A stretch of 64,000 nucleotides of DNA from the NCBI GenBank assembly GCA_000964245.1, contig LANB01000001.1:2074392-2138391 (forward strand), written 5' to 3'. Source of the stretch: Cellvibrionaceae bacterium 1162T.S.0a.05. Its GTDB lineage: Bacteria > Pseudomonadota > Gammaproteobacteria > Pseudomonadales > Cellvibrionaceae. Numbering within the stretch: position 1 is the stretch's first letter; each line of letters opens with the position of its first letter. Below are positions 43,295 to 52,615 of the stretch, one piece after another. The notes under the pieces are model-generated. The model made no database searches and was not told the origin of the DNA. It was given only the letters and a program-made list of their open reading frames with translations. The position numbers and the translations under genes are program-made.

Positions 43295-44746
43295 TTAAGC
43301 GTTGTAGGTGGATGAGGCGGTATCGCCGCCGCGACCTGTCCAATTGGTATGGAAAAATTCACCACGTGGACGATCAATACGCTCATAGGTGTGGGCGCCA
43401 AAAAAGTCGCGTTGTGCTTGCAGTAAATTTGCAGGTAAGCGCGCTGAGCGATAGCCATCAAAGTAACTCAAGGCAGAGCTTAATGTGGGTGCAGGTACAC
43501 CATTTACCGCCGCAGTCGCAACAACATTGCGCCAGCCGGCCTGACAGCTCTGTACCTTGTCGACAAAGTAAGGGTCGATCAAGAGGTTTTCGAGGGCGGG
43601 GTTTGCGTCGAAGGCTTCCTTGATTTTGCCCAGGAAGGTCGAGCGGATAATACAGCCTCCGCGCCACATAAGGGCGATGCCGCCGTAGTTCAGGTCCCAG
43701 TTATTTTCTTTTGCAGCTTCGCGCATCAACACATAGCCCTGGGCATAGGACACGATTTTCGATGCGAGCAGGGCCTGGCGAATATCTTCAACAAAGGCTT
43801 TTTTGTCGCCAGTGAATTTGGGGCTGGGGCCGCTGATGACGCCCGAGGCTTTAACACGCTCTTCTTTCTGGGCAGAGAGGCAGCGCGCAAATACGGCTTC
43901 ACCGATCAGCGTGAGAGGAATACCCAGTTCAAGCGCGGAAACGCCCGTCCATTTACCGGTGCCTTTTTGGCCGGCAGTATCGAGGATTTTCTCTACGAGG
44001 GGTTGGCCATCTTCTTTATAGGCAAGAATGTCACGGGTGATTTCGATGAGGTAGGAGTCGAGTTCACCTTCGTTCCACTCGGCAAACACCTCGTGCATTT
44101 CATCTGCACTCATACCGAGCAGTTCTTTCATGATTTGGTAGGCTTCGCAGATCAACTGCATATCGCCGTATTCGATACCGTTGTGGACCATTTTGACAAA
44201 GTGTCCGGCACCGGCTTCACCGACCCAATCACAACAGGGCGAGCCGTCTTCAACCTTGGCGGAAATGCCCTGAAATATGGGTTTCACGATTTCCCAGGCC
44301 GCTTTGGAGCCACCGGGCATGATGGACGGCCCAGTCAGTGCACCTTCTTCTCCACCGCTAACGCCGGTACCAATAAACAACAGGCCCTTGCTTTCGAGGT
44401 ATTCTGTTCTGCGATTCGTGTCAGGGTAGTGGGTATTACCCCCGTCGATGATGATATCGCCGGGTTCAAGATGGGGAATAAGTTGCTCAATCATGGCATC
44501 GACCGCCGCGCCTGCCTTCACCATCAGCATGACTTTGCGCGGTTTTTCCAGGGATTGCACCAGTTCTTCGATGCTCCAGGCTCCACGGATATTTTTGCCT
44601 TCGGCACGGCCGTTAATAAATTTATCGACTTTTTCTGTAGAACGATTGTATGCGGTTACGGTGTAACCCTTGCTTTCCATATTCAGGATGAGGTTTTCGC
44701 CCATAACGGCCAGGCCAACCAGGCCAATATCTGATAATGCTTTCAT
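43295..44746 (-). CDS. gnd: 6-phosphogluconate dehydrogenase (decarboxylating)
   Basis: A 483-residue enzyme: NADP-binding GLVGLAVMGENLILNMESKG at the N terminus, MLMVKAGAAVD, GTGVSGGEEGALTGPSIMPGG and the catalytic KMVHNGIEYGDMQLI block (Lys about 184), and a C-terminal all-helical domain ending with FHTNWTGRGG. It converts 6-phosphogluconate to ribulose 5-phosphate and CO2 with NADPH in the pentose phosphate pathway. Length is that of the long family form. Divergent from the GH9 gene. Confidence 0.96.
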   Translation of the reverse strand: MKALSDIGLVGLAVMGENLILNMESKGYTVTAYNRSTEKVDKFINGRAEGKNIRGAWSIEELVQSLEKPRKVMLMVKAGAAVDAMIEQLIPHLEPGDIIIDGGNTHYPDTNRRTEYLESKGLLFIGTGVSGGEEGALTGPSIMPGGSKAAWEIVKPIFQGISAKVEDGSPCCDWVGEAGAGHFVKMVHNGIEYGDMQLICEAYQIMKELLGMSADEMHEVFAEWNEGELDSYLIEITRDILAYKEDGQPLVEKILDTAGQKGTGKWTGVSALELGIPLTLIGEAVFARCLSAQKEERVKASGVISGPSPKFTGDKKAFVEDIRQALLASKIVSYAQGYVLMREAAKENNWDLNYGGIALMWRGGCIIRSTFLGKIKEAFDANPALENLLIDPYFVDKVQSCQAGWRNVVATAAVNGVPAPTLSSALSYFDGYRSARLPANLLQAQRDFFGAHTYERIDRPRGEFFHTNWTGRGGDTASSTYNA

Positions 44747-44790
44747 TTGGTAGTCCGGAAGCTTTCTTTTAAAAATTTTGGATTTTTTTG

Positions 44791-44802
44791 GAGGCTAGCC
44801 TC
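44791..44802. promoter_or_regulatory. Perfect palindrome between gnd and GH9 gene
   Basis: GAGGCTAGCCTC lies 45 bases upstream of gnd and 130 bases upstream of the GH9 gene. It could be an operator shared by both promoters; no regulator is identified. Confidence 0.3.
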
Positions 44803-44932
44803 TTGGGCCGCTCAAAAACGGGGCGTAACATTACCACCATTCATCATTGAATAAAATGACCGGGCCTTTACATCGTCCGACTAAGATACGCGGGTCCTCA
44901 AATCCCAATATAAGAAAAGGTAAGCATTCGCT

Positions 44933-46684
44933 ATGTTCAAATATTCCCCAATCGTAATTTTTCTGAGCTGTGTTTTTCTCACAGCCTGCGGCTCGGGCAG
45001 TTCTTCGACTGATTTCACACCGCTTCCCGCCGCCAGCTCCAGTTCGTCTTCAGGTGGTTTTACGAACGAAAAAATTAAAATCAATCAGGTGGGCTATATG
45101 GTTGAGGGCGAGAAAATCGCCATTGTGCCCAATGTCGGCGCCACAGAATTTCAATTGATTGCGACCGCCTCGGATTCGTCGGTATTCACGGGCAACTTGT
45201 CCTCAGCGATGAGCTGGCTTCCTGCCGGTCCCGAGCAAAGCAAGCAGGCTGATTTTTCATCGTTTACGCAGCCTGGCGAATACTATCTTCAGGTTGAAGG
45301 TGTTGGTGATTCTGACACCTTTGTCATAGGTGATGATGTGTACAGTGCGCTCCACGATGCGGTTTTAAAAGCGTATTACTTCAACCGCGCGAGCACGGCA
45401 TTGGAAGAAAGTTATGCGGGCCAATGGGCGCGCCCAGCCGGTCACCCGGACACAGAGGTGCGTGTACACAGCTCTGCCGCGAGTACCGCACGCCCCGAGG
45501 GTACAATCATCTCCTCGCCTAAAGGTTGGTATGACGCGGGTGATTTCGGCAAGTACACCGTGAATTCGGGGATTTCTGTGTTTACCATGCTAGCTGCATA
45601 CGAACACTTTCCAACCTTCTATGCCAACCGGGATGTCAACATTCCTGAGTCGGGTGATGATATGCCCGATATCCTCGACGAGGTCCGGTGGAATCTGGAT
45701 TGGTTGGCGACCATGCAGGACGAAGACGGCGGTGTTTACCACAAACTGACGACGCTCAACTTTGCCGGGGCGGTGATGCCTGCCGATGGGACCGCGCAAC
45801 GCTATGTGATTGGTAAAGCGACTGCGCCTACCCTGGATTTTGCTGCGATGATGGCAATGGCAAGCCGCATTTATCAGCCCTTTGATGCCACGGCTGCGGC
45901 AGCATGGCTGGAGCAAGCTGAGGCCGCCTGGGCCTGGGCGCAAGCAAACGATAACGTGAGCTATCAGCAACCAAGTGATGTTCAAACCGGTGGCTACGGG
46001 GATGGATTCTTTGGCGATGAGTTTGCCTGGGCTGCCGCTGAGCTTTTCCTGACCACTGGTGATATGAGTTATTTCACTGCTTTTAACGAGCGAGGTATCG
46101 ACCCCAATGTGCCCGGTTGGCCAAATGTTCACGCCTTGCCCTATATTTCGCTTGTTGCCCGGGGAGAGGGAGCTCTGAGTAACACCGAACTTGGAAACTT
46201 ACGCACTCAGCTTATTGCTGTTGCTGACGGTATCGTTGAGGATTATCAGGGTTCTGCATACAAGGTACCCATGACAAATAACGACTTCTATTGGGGCAGC
46301 AATTCGGGTGCCGCCAATAAAGGCGTGATTCTGATGCAAGCCTATCGCGAAACTGGTGAAAGCCAATACCGTGATGCGGCGCTGGGCGTGGTGTCCTACT
46401 TATTGGGTCGCAACCCGACGGATTATTCATTTGTCACGGGCTTCGGCCATAAGCCACCAATGGGCATTCATCATCGTCAATCCGAAGCGGATGGCATTGC
46501 AGATCCGGTGCCCGGTTTTCTGGCCGGTGGCCCCCACAATGGGCAGCAAGACGAATGTAATTACCCCTCTGATTACAACGCCAAATCCTATCTGGATGAC
46601 TGGTGCAGCTATTCGACCAACGAGGTCACCATCAACTGGAACGCGCCGCTACTTTACTTGCTGGCAGCCTTGCTTGCAGATTAA
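44933..46684 (+). CDS. GH9 endoglucanase lipoprotein
   Basis: A 583-residue enzyme. Lipobox FLTAC gives lipidated Cys19, followed by a Ser-rich linker. An Ig-like N-terminal domain (about 46-135, INQVGYMVEGEK) precedes the GH9 catalytic domain (about 140-583). Catalytic aspartates are in GWYDAGDFGKY (Asp201, Asp204) and the general acid is Glu564 in TNEVTINWN; the family's HHRQ motif lies between. It hydrolyses beta-1,4-glucan at the outer membrane surface or in the periplasm. Similar lipoprotein GH9 enzymes occur in Cellvibrio. A strong terminator follows its stop. Confidence 0.93.
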   Translation: MFKYSPIVIFLSCVFLTACGSGSSSTDFTPLPAASSSSSSGGFTNEKIKINQVGYMVEGEKIAIVPNVGATEFQLIATASDSSVFTGNLSSAMSWLPAGPEQSKQADFSSFTQPGEYYLQVEGVGDSDTFVIGDDVYSALHDAVLKAYYFNRASTALEESYAGQWARPAGHPDTEVRVHSSAASTARPEGTIISSPKGWYDAGDFGKYTVNSGISVFTMLAAYEHFPTFYANRDVNIPESGDDMPDILDEVRWNLDWLATMQDEDGGVYHKLTTLNFAGAVMPADGTAQRYVIGKATAPTLDFAAMMAMASRIYQPFDATAAAAWLEQAEAAWAWAQANDNVSYQQPSDVQTGGYGDGFFGDEFAWAAAELFLTTGDMSYFTAFNERGIDPNVPGWPNVHALPYISLVARGEGALSNTELGNLRTQLIAVADGIVEDYQGSAYKVPMTNNDFYWGSNSGAANKGVILMQAYRETGESQYRDAALGVVSYLLGRNPTDYSFVTGFGHKPPMGIHHRQSEADGIADPVPGFLAGGPHNGQQDECNYPSDYNAKSYLDDWCSYSTNEVTINWNAPLLYLLAALLAD

Positions 46685-47027
46685 TCTTTATGAAATGGCC
46701 CTTAGGGGCCATTTTTTTTTGCCTCTGAGATTCGCACAATTTCTGGTGTGACACCCGCCTTTTTGATGTATTCATATTTAATATCTATTGCACAGGTGAA
46801 ATTCATCGCCTACCATGTTGCCCCTTAAGAGGCATAATTCCATATTTGAAATACAAGTCTGGACGAAGATTTGCTGTTATTGTCGTCAATACGCGTAAGC
46901 TCGGTTTTGTGTTACCAGACGATGGCTACCGTACTTAAGCGACTGGAAAAGACACAGTAATAAACAGAAGGGCTTGGTGTTAAAGCAAAAAAAGAAGAAA
47001 GACAAAAAGAAAAATCAGGTCACACCT
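46685..47027 (+). other. Intergenic leader upstream of GH95 gene
   Basis: About 340 bases. It starts with the GH9 terminator, then AT-rich DNA, and ends with a very A-rich stretch (46980-47018) that the longest frame would read as a lysine run. I see no other gene. A promoter for the fucose/xyloglucan locus is expected here but not pinned down. Confidence 0.5.
46694..46720 (+). terminator. Strong terminator after GH9 gene
   Basis: AATGGCCC (46694-46701), loop TTAG, GGGCCATT (46706-46713), then a run of nine T, 10 bases past the stop. Confidence 0.85.
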
Positions 47028-49463
47028 ATGCAGTTTTCTATTTCAAGAATTAAAAACGTTCCGCCTCTGCTTCACGTCATCGCGATGGGGCTCCTGTTTG
47101 TCAGTGCCGCACACGCTGTGGAAGCAGACCCGCCAGCGCTCACGCTCTATTTCGATAAGCCTGCCTCCGATTGGGAGCGAGAGGGCTTGCCACTCGGCAA
47201 TGGTGCGTTGGGTATTGTCGTTATGGGTGGTGTGGAACGTGACCGTCTGCAATTTAACGAGAAAAGTTTGTGGGAGGGCGGTCCTGGTGCAGAGGAGGGC
47301 TATCACTTTGGTCGCCCAGCGAATGACTTCCCACAAAAATTAGCGGCGATTCAGCAAACCTTACTGGAAAAAGGCAGTATGAAACCCGAAGCGGTAGCGG
47401 GTGTGCTTGGTCAGCCGATGACCGGTTATGGGCATTATCAAAGTTTTGGCAATCTGGATGTCGAGTTTCACAACCCTGGCCCGGTAAGCGAATATCGCCG
47501 TTCGCTGGATTTGGAAAGCGCACTTGCGCAGGTCAGCTTTCGAGCGGGTGAGGTCCAGTATCAACGCGAATATTTTGTTTCTTATCCGCAACAAGTGATC
47601 GTAAACCGATTTACTGCGAGCGAAGCCGGGAAAATCAATTTTAAACTTGGTTTTAGTGCAGACCCAAATCGCAGCCTGGAATTTCAAACAGAGCAGGGCG
47701 CAAACAATCTCGGCATTCTCCGTGTGCGCGGTGCTCTCAACAATAACGGGCTCAGATTTCAAAGTGATATTGCCATTCTCAGTGAGGGTGGAAAAATTGA
47801 AATCAAAAATAATGAAATTCTGGTGAGTGAGGCCAATTCAGCGGACATTTTCGTCGCAGCGGGAACAAACTACACACCTGAGTATCCCCATTATCGCGGT
47901 CCGCACCCGGCAGCGAGAGTTGAAAAAACCATTGAACGTGCGTTAGCGCTGGGTTACGAAAAACTGCGCGAAAATCACCTTCAGGATTACCAGGCGCTGT
48001 TTCAACGTGTAAAGCTGGATTTGGTAAGTCAGAACCCTGAGTTAAGCGTTGATAAATTACTGGCCTCCTACGGCAAAGGCAGTGCGCAATTCGATCGCCA
48101 TTTGGAAACCTTGCTGTTCCAGTTCGGGCGTTACCTGTTGATTGCCTCTTCGCGGGCGGGAAGCCTGCCAGCAAATCTACAAGGGGTGTGGAATCACTCG
48201 ACTCGCCCTCCGTGGAATGCTGATTACCACGTGAATATCAATTTACAAATGAATTATTGGCCAGCCCTGAGTACAAATTTAAGTGAAACCGCTGAGCCAC
48301 TTTATGCGTTTATCGAAAGCTTGCGCCCTTCCGCTGAAGATACTGCGCGCATTATGGGTATCAACCAGGGTTGGACCTTATTTCTCAATACCAATATTTA
48401 CGGTTATACGGGTTTAATTGAATGGCCGACTGCATTTTGGCAGCCCGAAGCGGCGGCCTGGCTTTGTCGCCTGGTGTATGACCACTATCTTTTTACGGGC
48501 GATGAAAAGTTTCTGCGCGAACGCGCCTACCCTTTAATGAAAGGTACAACTCAATATTGGCTGGCGTCCTTACGGCAAAATGCCAACGGTGAGTGGTTGG
48601 TTGTTCCCAGTTTTTCACCGGAACATGGCGATTTCGGTGTTGGTGCCGCCATGTCCCAGCAAATCGTCAGTGAACTGTTGAACAATACCGCATTGCTTGC
48701 AGATAAATTTGGCGATAAAAAATTACAGCACGCGATTCAGGCTAAATTAAAAAAACTGGATCGCGGTTTACGTATCGGGCATTGGGGGCAGCTACAGGAA
48801 TGGCGTGAAGACCTCGATGATCCTGAAAATCAGCACCGCCATGTTTCTCATCTCTATGCCTTGCACCCGGGTCTGACAATTAACCCATCGACAACACCTG
48901 AATTGGCAGCCGCAGCGCGTACCAGTTTAAACGCGCGCGGTGACGGTGGAACGGGGTGGTCCAAAGCCTGGAAAATTAATATGTGGGCGCGGTTGCGCGA
49001 TGGCGATCGGGCGCACCGTTTGTTTGCCGAGCAAATTAAACACAGTACCTTGCCTAATTTGTGGGATAACCATCCGCCTTTTCAAATTGACGGAAATTTT
49101 GGCGCAAGTGCAGGCGTCGCCGAGCTTCTGTTGCAAAGCCGCTTTGCACCGGATAAAAATCGCGTTGAACTGGCACTGTTGCCGGCACTGCCAGCGGCTT
49201 GGCCAGACGGGGAAGTGCAGGGTTTGCTTGCACGAGGTGGATTTACAGTGAATCTGAGTTGGCAGAAAAACCGTTTAATTCACGCAAAAATACAAAGTGC
49301 GTTTGTGCGTGACCTTAAAATTGAAACCTTGCAAGGCTGCGACAATTTGCGGGTCGTGACGAAAAATAAAAAACCTGTGAAGGTTTCCTGCAAAGCGGGT
49401 TGGTTAAGTTTTCGAACCCGTAAAAATACAGATTACGAAATTCGCATTGATAGTTTTGAGTAA
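47028..49463 (+). CDS. GH95 alpha-L-fucosidase, exported
   Basis: An 811-residue enzyme with a signal peptide (cleavage near AAHA). The N-terminal beta-sandwich starts LPLGNGALGIVVMGG. The (alpha/alpha)6 catalytic part shows NLQGVWN, NADYHVNINLQMNYWPA (the two Asn that activate the water), SFSPEHGDFG (general acid Glu) and QIDGNFGASAGV (Asp near the base position). It inverts alpha-1,2-L-fucosyl links, as in the side chains of fucosylated xyloglucan. ATG 47028 is chosen over TTG/GTG starts upstream because the signal peptide begins there and the upstream codons are an A-rich leader. First gene of the fucose locus. Confidence 0.93.
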   Translation: MQFSISRIKNVPPLLHVIAMGLLFVSAAHAVEADPPALTLYFDKPASDWEREGLPLGNGALGIVVMGGVERDRLQFNEKSLWEGGPGAEEGYHFGRPANDFPQKLAAIQQTLLEKGSMKPEAVAGVLGQPMTGYGHYQSFGNLDVEFHNPGPVSEYRRSLDLESALAQVSFRAGEVQYQREYFVSYPQQVIVNRFTASEAGKINFKLGFSADPNRSLEFQTEQGANNLGILRVRGALNNNGLRFQSDIAILSEGGKIEIKNNEILVSEANSADIFVAAGTNYTPEYPHYRGPHPAARVEKTIERALALGYEKLRENHLQDYQALFQRVKLDLVSQNPELSVDKLLASYGKGSAQFDRHLETLLFQFGRYLLIASSRAGSLPANLQGVWNHSTRPPWNADYHVNINLQMNYWPALSTNLSETAEPLYAFIESLRPSAEDTARIMGINQGWTLFLNTNIYGYTGLIEWPTAFWQPEAAAWLCRLVYDHYLFTGDEKFLRERAYPLMKGTTQYWLASLRQNANGEWLVVPSFSPEHGDFGVGAAMSQQIVSELLNNTALLADKFGDKKLQHAIQAKLKKLDRGLRIGHWGQLQEWREDLDDPENQHRHVSHLYALHPGLTINPSTTPELAAAARTSLNARGDGGTGWSKAWKINMWARLRDGDRAHRLFAEQIKHSTLPNLWDNHPPFQIDGNFGASAGVAELLLQSRFAPDKNRVELALLPALPAAWPDGEVQGLLARGGFTVNLSWQKNRLIHAKIQSAFVRDLKIETLQGCDNLRVVTKNKKPVKVSCKAGWLSFRTRKNTDYEIRIDSFE

Positions 49464-49520
49464 ATATATCGCGCGTGGTTTTCTCCTTCGACAGTTTTAC
49501 AGGCGTGTTGAAGAAACCTG

Positions 49521-49551
49521 GCCCGCTCTGTTCCTCAGGCGGGCATTTTTT
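49521..49551 (+). terminator. Terminator between GH95 and GH31 genes
   Basis: GCCCGC (49521-49526) and GCGGGC (49539-49544) followed by ATTTTTT. It lies inside the 150-base gap and probably lowers expression of the downstream genes or ends the GH95 message. Confidence 0.7.
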
Positions 49552-49615
49552 AATGGCCGGAACGCATAAAGAACGCAATGCCCGCGTGGTGAAAACCCGA
49601 ACAAGGGGAGTGAAT

Positions 49616-52531
49616 ATGAAAATAAAAAATTATGGATATGTGAGCAAACTCTTGATTATTGCAATGCTCTTGCTAGCTACCGCTTGTGCTGAAAAAGACG
49701 GTGCGGTCGAAAAGCAAACGCGTCACTATGAAAAGATTCAAGGCGGTGTGCTTGTTCAACCCATTGAAGGCGAGGCAAAAACCTTGCGTCTGGTATTTAT
49801 GCGCGATGATGTACTTCGTGTCAGCGCCTCACCCTCAGATAGCATCAACACTGTCGACAGCTTGATGGTTGTTGCCAGGGCAGAAAAGGTCGATTTTCAG
49901 ATTGAAGAGGAAGGTAAGGTGCTGCGTTTGCGTTCCCCCGCGCTGATTGCGGAAGTGAATGTCGAAAATGGACAATTGCAGATGTTGGATGCAGATGGAC
50001 GTAGTCTGGTCAAAACGGCCCACTCTGGAAAATTTTCTGCGGTGAGTGGTGACCCGTCACCGGTTGATGATGATTCTTATGCGATCTCTCAGAGTTTTAT
50101 ACGTACGGAGGGGGAAGCGTTTTATGGATTGGGCCAACATCAAAACGGACAGGTAAATTTAGCCGACGAAAATGTTTATCTCACAACCCATAACCTCGCG
50201 ATCAGCATTCCTTTCCTAGTATCTTCCAATCATTATGGAATTTTGTGGGATAACAATGCCGAAACGCTTTACGGAAAAACGACACCGGCGTCGCCTTTGC
50301 AAAAAGAGTTGGTACTTTATGATGTGAATGGTAAGCCCGGTGGCTTAACCGCACGGTATTACGATGGCGAGTCACTTTTGTTGGAACGTGTTGAGGCGGA
50401 TATGAACTATCAGTTTCTCGATAACAATTCCGTTCGTGAAGTACCGATGCCTGTGGAAACGAAAGATGCAAAAGATCTACGTATAGAGTGGTTGGGAAGT
50501 ATCGAAGCGAAAGCGAACGGCGAACACGAACTACTTATGTACTCCAGTGGTTATGCCAAATTGTTTTTAAACCAGGAGCTGGTATTAGACCGTTGGCGAA
50601 TGAACTGGAACCCCTGGTTTCATACCACCAAAATACCCTTGAAAAAAGGAGAGCGTGCGGAATTTAAAGTAAGCTGGATTCCACAAGGTGGATACCTGCG
50701 TGTCTTGCATCACGATCCGGCTCCGGAAACACGCGGTGAATTGATGTCCTTGAGTTCCGAAACAGCCAAAGCCATTGATTATTACATTGTTACCGGGGAG
50801 AACAAGGACGAACTGATCGCAGGGTATCGCTTTCTTACAGGTAAGTCTGTGATGTTGCCGCGTTGGGTTTACGGCTTTTGGCAAAGTCGTGAGCGTTATA
50901 AATCCCAGGATGAATTGCTCGATGCGCTGAAAAAATACCGTGAGCTGGAAATTCCCATCGACAATATTGTACTTGACTGGTCTTATTGGCCGGTTGATGC
51001 ATGGGGAAGTCACGATTTTGATGAAACGTTTTTTCCCGATCCCAAAGCGATGGTTGATGAAGTTCACGATTTGAACGCGCAAATTATGATTTCTGTGTGG
51101 CCAAAATTTTATCCGACAACAGAAAATTATAAGGCGATGAATGAAAAAGGCTTTATGTTCAATCGCAATATTGAAGAGGAAAACAAAGACTGGATTTATC
51201 CCGGATATTTGAATGCCTTTTACGATGCTTACAATCCGGATGCGCGTCAAATGTATTGGGATCAGCTCCACGAAAAAATTAATGTCCACGGTTTCGATGC
51301 GTGGTGGTTGGATGCAGTAGAACCCGATATTCATTCAAATTTGAGTTGGAGCAAGCGCAAATGGCTTATGACCCCCAATTATCTGGGTAATGGAGCCGAG
51401 GTGTTTAATGCTTATGCCTTGCCCCATGCGGAAACCGTTTATGAAAATGATCGTGCGAGTGCAGCGGACACACGCGTCTTTATTCTAACGAGATCGGGCT
51501 TTGCCGGTATTCAGCGCACCGCGTCCACCATTTGGAGCGGTGATATTGTGTCTCGCTGGTCGAACATGAAAGAACAAATCGCCGCAGGCATCGGCACAGG
51601 TATGGCGGGTATGCCAAACTGGACCCTGGATATTGGTGGTTTTACTCCGGAAGATCGCTATCGCTATTACAAGGGTGAAGTTGTTGGCCCCGCCAATAAA
51701 ATGGACCCTGCACATTTAAAGGAGTGGCAAGAGCTGAATACACGGTGGTTTCAATTCGGTGCGTTTTTGCCGATGTTCCGGTCGCATGGTCAGAACCCTT
51801 ATCGGGAAATTTATAATATTTCCGAACAGGGCAGCCCGAGCTATAACAGCATGGTGGCTTACACACGGCTACGCTATCGCTTGATGCCATATATCTATTC
51901 CCAGGCGGGCGATATGTACCACAAGGACGCCACCTTGATGCGTGGCCTGGCGATGGATTTTCCGAATGATCGCATTGCCGCAGATATTAACGACCAATAT
52001 ATGTTTGGCCCAGCCTTTCTCGTCAACCCCGTTTACGAATTCGGCGCGCGCGAACGCAACGTTTACTTGCCGACGGGAACAACCTGGTACGATTTTTATA
52101 CGGGCGAAAAACATAAGGGTGGTCAGCGAATTACCGCTGCAGCGCCGTATGAGCGAATGCCGCTATTTGTTAAAGCGGGTTCTATTGTTCCCACGGGGCC
52201 GGCTATTCAATTTGCTGATGCCGCAATGAATGCGGATCTAACCTTAAACATCTATACCGGTGAAAACGGCCATTTCGAATTGTACGAAGATGATGGTCGA
52301 TCTTACGGGTACGAAAATGGAGAATGGTCGCGCATTGCATTTTCTTATAACGAGGCCAATGGTGAGCTCCAGATTGGTGTGCGTCAGGGCAGTTTTCCCG
52401 GAATGAAAAAAGAGCGAAAAATATCGCTACGCTGGCTCAGTGGTAAAGTTGAGGCTGCAGCAGATTTTGATCAAGCTATTGAGAGCACTTTAAGCTATAG
52501 AGGTGAAGCACTTAGCGTAAAGCGCCCGTGA
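49616..52531 (+). CDS. GH31 alpha-xylosidase lipoprotein with PA14 insert
   Basis: A 971-residue enzyme with lipobox LATAC (Cys about 24). An N-terminal galactose-mutarotase-like domain is interrupted by a PA14-like module (about 285-370, ending SWIPQGGYLRVLHH). The barrel carries WLDAVEPD with nucleophile Asp566 and WSGDIVSRW with acid/base Asp643. A PA14 insert occurs in the xyloglucan-specific alpha-xylosidase of Cellvibrio japonicus, so release of xylose from xyloglucan oligosaccharides is likely. ATG 49616 follows AAGGGGAG; the longer frame begins inside the preceding terminator region. Confidence 0.9.
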   Translation: MKIKNYGYVSKLLIIAMLLLATACAEKDGAVEKQTRHYEKIQGGVLVQPIEGEAKTLRLVFMRDDVLRVSASPSDSINTVDSLMVVARAEKVDFQIEEEGKVLRLRSPALIAEVNVENGQLQMLDADGRSLVKTAHSGKFSAVSGDPSPVDDDSYAISQSFIRTEGEAFYGLGQHQNGQVNLADENVYLTTHNLAISIPFLVSSNHYGILWDNNAETLYGKTTPASPLQKELVLYDVNGKPGGLTARYYDGESLLLERVEADMNYQFLDNNSVREVPMPVETKDAKDLRIEWLGSIEAKANGEHELLMYSSGYAKLFLNQELVLDRWRMNWNPWFHTTKIPLKKGERAEFKVSWIPQGGYLRVLHHDPAPETRGELMSLSSETAKAIDYYIVTGENKDELIAGYRFLTGKSVMLPRWVYGFWQSRERYKSQDELLDALKKYRELEIPIDNIVLDWSYWPVDAWGSHDFDETFFPDPKAMVDEVHDLNAQIMISVWPKFYPTTENYKAMNEKGFMFNRNIEEENKDWIYPGYLNAFYDAYNPDARQMYWDQLHEKINVHGFDAWWLDAVEPDIHSNLSWSKRKWLMTPNYLGNGAEVFNAYALPHAETVYENDRASAADTRVFILTRSGFAGIQRTASTIWSGDIVSRWSNMKEQIAAGIGTGMAGMPNWTLDIGGFTPEDRYRYYKGEVVGPANKMDPAHLKEWQELNTRWFQFGAFLPMFRSHGQNPYREIYNISEQGSPSYNSMVAYTRLRYRLMPYIYSQAGDMYHKDATLMRGLAMDFPNDRIAADINDQYMFGPAFLVNPVYEFGARERNVYLPTGTTWYDFYTGEKHKGGQRITAAAPYERMPLFVKAGSIVPTGPAIQFADAAMNADLTLNIYTGENGHFELYEDDGRSYGYENGEWSRIAFSYNEANGELQIGVRQGSFPGMKKERKISLRWLSGKVEAAADFDQAIESTLSYRGEALSVKRP

Positions 52532-52546
52532 CCCTGTAACAAATCC

Positions 52547-52569
52547 ATATACAGAAAGCGTGTGTATAT
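52547..52569. promoter_or_regulatory. Candidate operator upstream of fucP
   Basis: ATATACA and TGTATAT form an inverted repeat with a 9-base spacer in the short GH31-fucP gap, overlapping TATA-rich promoter-like sequence. It may be the site of the IclR regulator in the locus. Confidence 0.35.
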
Positions 52570-52615
52570 AAAAATAGTGGTATAACGATAAGCTAAAAAA
52601 ACCGAGTACCCAACA

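Noticed and set aside
46974-47027. N-terminal lysine-rich extension of the GH95 enzyme
   Set aside because: It comes from an A-rich leader; the signal peptide starts at ATG 47028, and an alternative TTG/GTG start would put a highly basic run before it.
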